Made by a program: the position numbers and the translations under genes
Source of the DNA: a bacterium
GTDB taxonomy: Bacteria; Thermosulfidibacterota; Thermosulfidibacteria; Thermosulfidibacterales; Thermosulfidibacteraceae
Direction: 5' to 3'
NCBI GenBank assembly: GCA_027022065.1
Contig: JALVZS010000034.1
Span: 4,110 to 12,318, forward strand
DNA: 8,209 nt
Part shown: in pieces, positions 6,593 to 8,209 of the stretch
How the letters are laid out: each line of letters begins with the position of its first letter
How positions within the stretch are numbered: the first letter of the stretch is position 1
The notes under the pieces: generated by a model
What the model saw: the letters and a program-made list of their open reading frames with translations, nothing else
The model's database searches: none
What the model was told of the DNA's origin: nothing

Positions 6593-8209
6593 ATGCTCTC
6601 CTCTGAGGAGGCTACATCCATTTACGAGAAAAAGCCTTGGCTAAAGCTTTATCCTGAAAACGTTCCGGAAAGTCTTGACTATCCAAATGTTCCCATCTTT
6701 TGGCTTCTTGAGAGGGCCTACCAGCGCTTTCCTGATAAAGTTGCCATGGTCTTCTACGAAAAGAAGATGAGCTACTCCGAGTTTTACGAAAGCACTCTTA
6801 GGTTTGCAGGTGCCCTTCAGAATCTTGGGGTGAAGAAGGGGGATAGAGTTGCTCTGTTTCTGCCCAACTGCCCTGTGTATCCCATATCCTACTTCGCCAT
6901 AGCGAGGATTGGAGCCATAGTTGCCCAGTTCAATCCTTTATACACCGAGAGGGAGCTTGAGCAGCTCATATCCGATAGCGGTGCAAGGGTTGCAGTTACC
7001 TTGGATGTTCTTGCCCACAAGTTCAACGGGATTGTTGCCAAGGGACTTTTGGACTGCCTCATAGTGGCAAAGCTCAGGCACCTTTTGCCCTTTCCCTTAA
7101 ACATACTTGCTCCTCTAAAGTCTTTAAAAAATCCAAAACCGGGTTTTCCTAAGGGTTTTCTTGTTCACGATTTTAGAAAATTGATGAGTAGTGCTCATTA
7201 TCCGAAAGATGTCAAGATAGATCCTGCGGAAGATGTTGCCATATTCCAGTACACCGGTGGGACCACAGGCCTTGCCAAAGCTGCTATGCTTACTCATAGA
7301 AATGTTGTTTGCAACACCATACAGGTAAGTACTTGGGCTGGGGCCATGCTGGAGGAGGGCAAGGAAGTCGTTATGTGTGTTTTGCCCTTCTTCCACGTTT
7401 ATGGTATGACTGTTGGTATGAATGTGGGAATTTTTCTGGGAGGAACGCTTGTTTTAGAACCTAGGTTTGAAGTTGAAAGGGTGGTAAAGCTTATAGAAAA
7501 GCACAAGGTTACCCTCTTTCCAGGAGTGCCTACCATTTATGTGGCTATAAACAAGTATGTGGCCGAAAATAAGAAGAAGGTGGATCTTTCTTCTGTGAAA
7601 TTCTGCTTGAGCGGTGGGGCGCCTCTTCCTGTGGAGGTTGCGGAGGAGTTTGAGAAACTCACAGGTGGCAAGCTGAGAGAGGGATATGGTCTTTCCGAGT
7701 CTTCCCCTGTTACCCATGCCAACCTCCCGCACCTTCCCTCAAGGAAAGGGAGTATAGGCGTTCCCATATCAGATACCCTGGCAAAGATAGTGGATCCCGA
7801 AACGGGAGAGGAGATGCCTGTAGGAGAGCCTGGGGAGCTTTGCGTTAAGGGACCTCAGGTGATGAAAGGTTACTGGAACAGGCCTGAGGAGACAAAAGCT
7901 GCCTTGGATGAGGAAGGATGGCTGCATACAGGAGACATTGCCTATATGGACGAGGAGGGCTACTTCTACATTGTTGACAGGAAGAAGGACATGATAATTG
8001 CAGGTGGCTACAACATCTATCCCAGAGAGGTGGAGGAGGTTCTTTATCAGCATCCCAAGGTGCAGGAGTGCGCCGTAATAGGTGTGCCTCACGAGTACAG
8101 GGGAGAGACGGTTAAGGCCTTTATAGTGCTTAAGCCTGGGATGAGCGCCACTGCGGAGGAAATAATAGAGTTCTGCAAAAAGCACCTTGCCGCCTACAAG
8201 GTGCCAAAG
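6593..8209 (+). CDS. fadD: Long-chain fatty acid-CoA ligase (3' partial)
   Basis: ATP-dependent ligase that activates free fatty acids to acyl-CoA through an acyl-adenylate, feeding the cycle encoded upstream. The frame runs without a stop from ATG 6593 to the window edge (539 codons); comparable enzymes have about 550-570 residues. The start KPWLKLYPENVP (14-25) is typical of bacterial long-chain ligases. The adenylation domain has the P-loop YTGGTTG (220-226) with K229, GYGLSE (364-369), WLHTGD (443-448) and the hinge DRKKD (462-466), followed by GGYNIYP (471-477). The small C-terminal domain is cut at YKVPK, before the GK-type catalytic lysine. One oddity: the P-loop reads AKAAM where AKGAM is usual. 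A hydrophobic, basic stretch near 161-180 corresponds to the region thought to touch the membrane in E. coli FadD. Function is firm at family level; chain length is inferred from the neighbours. Confidence 0.93.
   Translation, partial: MLSSEEATSIYEKKPWLKLYPENVPESLDYPNVPIFWLLERAYQRFPDKVAMVFYEKKMSYSEFYESTLRFAGALQNLGVKKGDRVALFLPNCPVYPISYFAIARIGAIVAQFNPLYTERELEQLISDSGARVAVTLDVLAHKFNGIVAKGLLDCLIVAKLRHLLPFPLNILAPLKSLKNPKPGFPKGFLVHDFRKLMSSAHYPKDVKIDPAEDVAIFQYTGGTTGLAKAAMLTHRNVVCNTIQVSTWAGAMLEEGKEVVMCVLPFFHVYGMTVGMNVGIFLGGTLVLEPRFEVERVVKLIEKHKVTLFPGVPTIYVAINKYVAENKKKVDLSSVKFCLSGGAPLPVEVAEEFEKLTGGKLREGYGLSESSPVTHANLPHLPSRKGSIGVPISDTLAKIVDPETGEEMPVGEPGELCVKGPQVMKGYWNRPEETKAALDEEGWLHTGDIAYMDEEGYFYIVDRKKDMIIAGGYNIYPREVEEVLYQHPKVQECAVIGVPHEYRGETVKAFIVLKPGMSATAEEIIEFCKKHLAAYKVPK

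Noticed and set aside
7135-7160. Small palindrome AAAACC-G-GGTTTT and a repeated GGGTTTTC 12 nt apart in an A+T-richer patch of fadD
   Set aside because: The arms are only 6 bp with a 1-nt centre, and the repeat encodes Gly-Phe twice in a variable region of the ligase. Chance is the simplest explanation.
1-8209. Search for an undescribed defence, mobile or RNA-guided system
   Set aside because: No repeats, transposase, integrase, nuclease or array is visible; the window is filled by a recognisable metabolic operon.

Overview
The window is a compact bacterial operon for fatty acid beta-oxidation, read entirely on the + strand. Strong AGGAGG-type ribosome binding sites, a TetR regulator and very tight gene packing point to Bacteria. 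Arginine is coded mostly by AGG/AGA, isoleucine often by ATA, and the proteins are rich in Lys/Glu. This suggests a thermophile of moderate G+C, possibly Aquificota-like. That placement is a guess from codon habit, not a demonstrated identity.

Layout: (1) 1-510, the 3' part of a TetR-family regulator resembling Bacillus subtilis FadR, whose start lies upstream of the window. (2) 510-2891, a FadN-type bifunctional 3-hydroxyacyl-CoA dehydrogenase/enoyl-CoA hydratase that overlaps the regulator's stop codon. (3) 2911-4104, a thiolase (FadA). (4) 4120-5886, a long acyl-CoA dehydrogenase (FadE) with the extra C-terminal domain of VLCAD-like enzymes. (5) 5887-5941, a G+C-rich spacer that can form a strong hairpin just before the next ribosome binding site. 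(6) 5942-6583, a small exported protein resembling DUF1571/LolA-like proteins. (7) 6593 to the window end, a long-chain fatty acid-CoA ligase (FadD), open at the 3' edge and about 20-30 residues short of a usual full length. No stretch over 300 bases lacks a gene, and no tRNA, rRNA, CRISPR, insertion sequence or clear terminator is visible.

Together the genes cover activation of fatty acids (FadD), first oxidation (FadE), hydration and second oxidation (FadN), and thiolytic cleavage (FadA). They follow the fadN-fadA-fadE order known from B. subtilis. The regulator is probably an acyl-CoA-responsive repressor of the same operon, but its promoter and operator lie upstream and cannot be inspected. 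No electron-transfer flavoprotein genes are present here, so FadE's electron acceptor must be encoded elsewhere. The pathway is well known. The least explained parts are the exported DUF1571-like protein between fadE and fadD, and the hairpin spacer in front of it.
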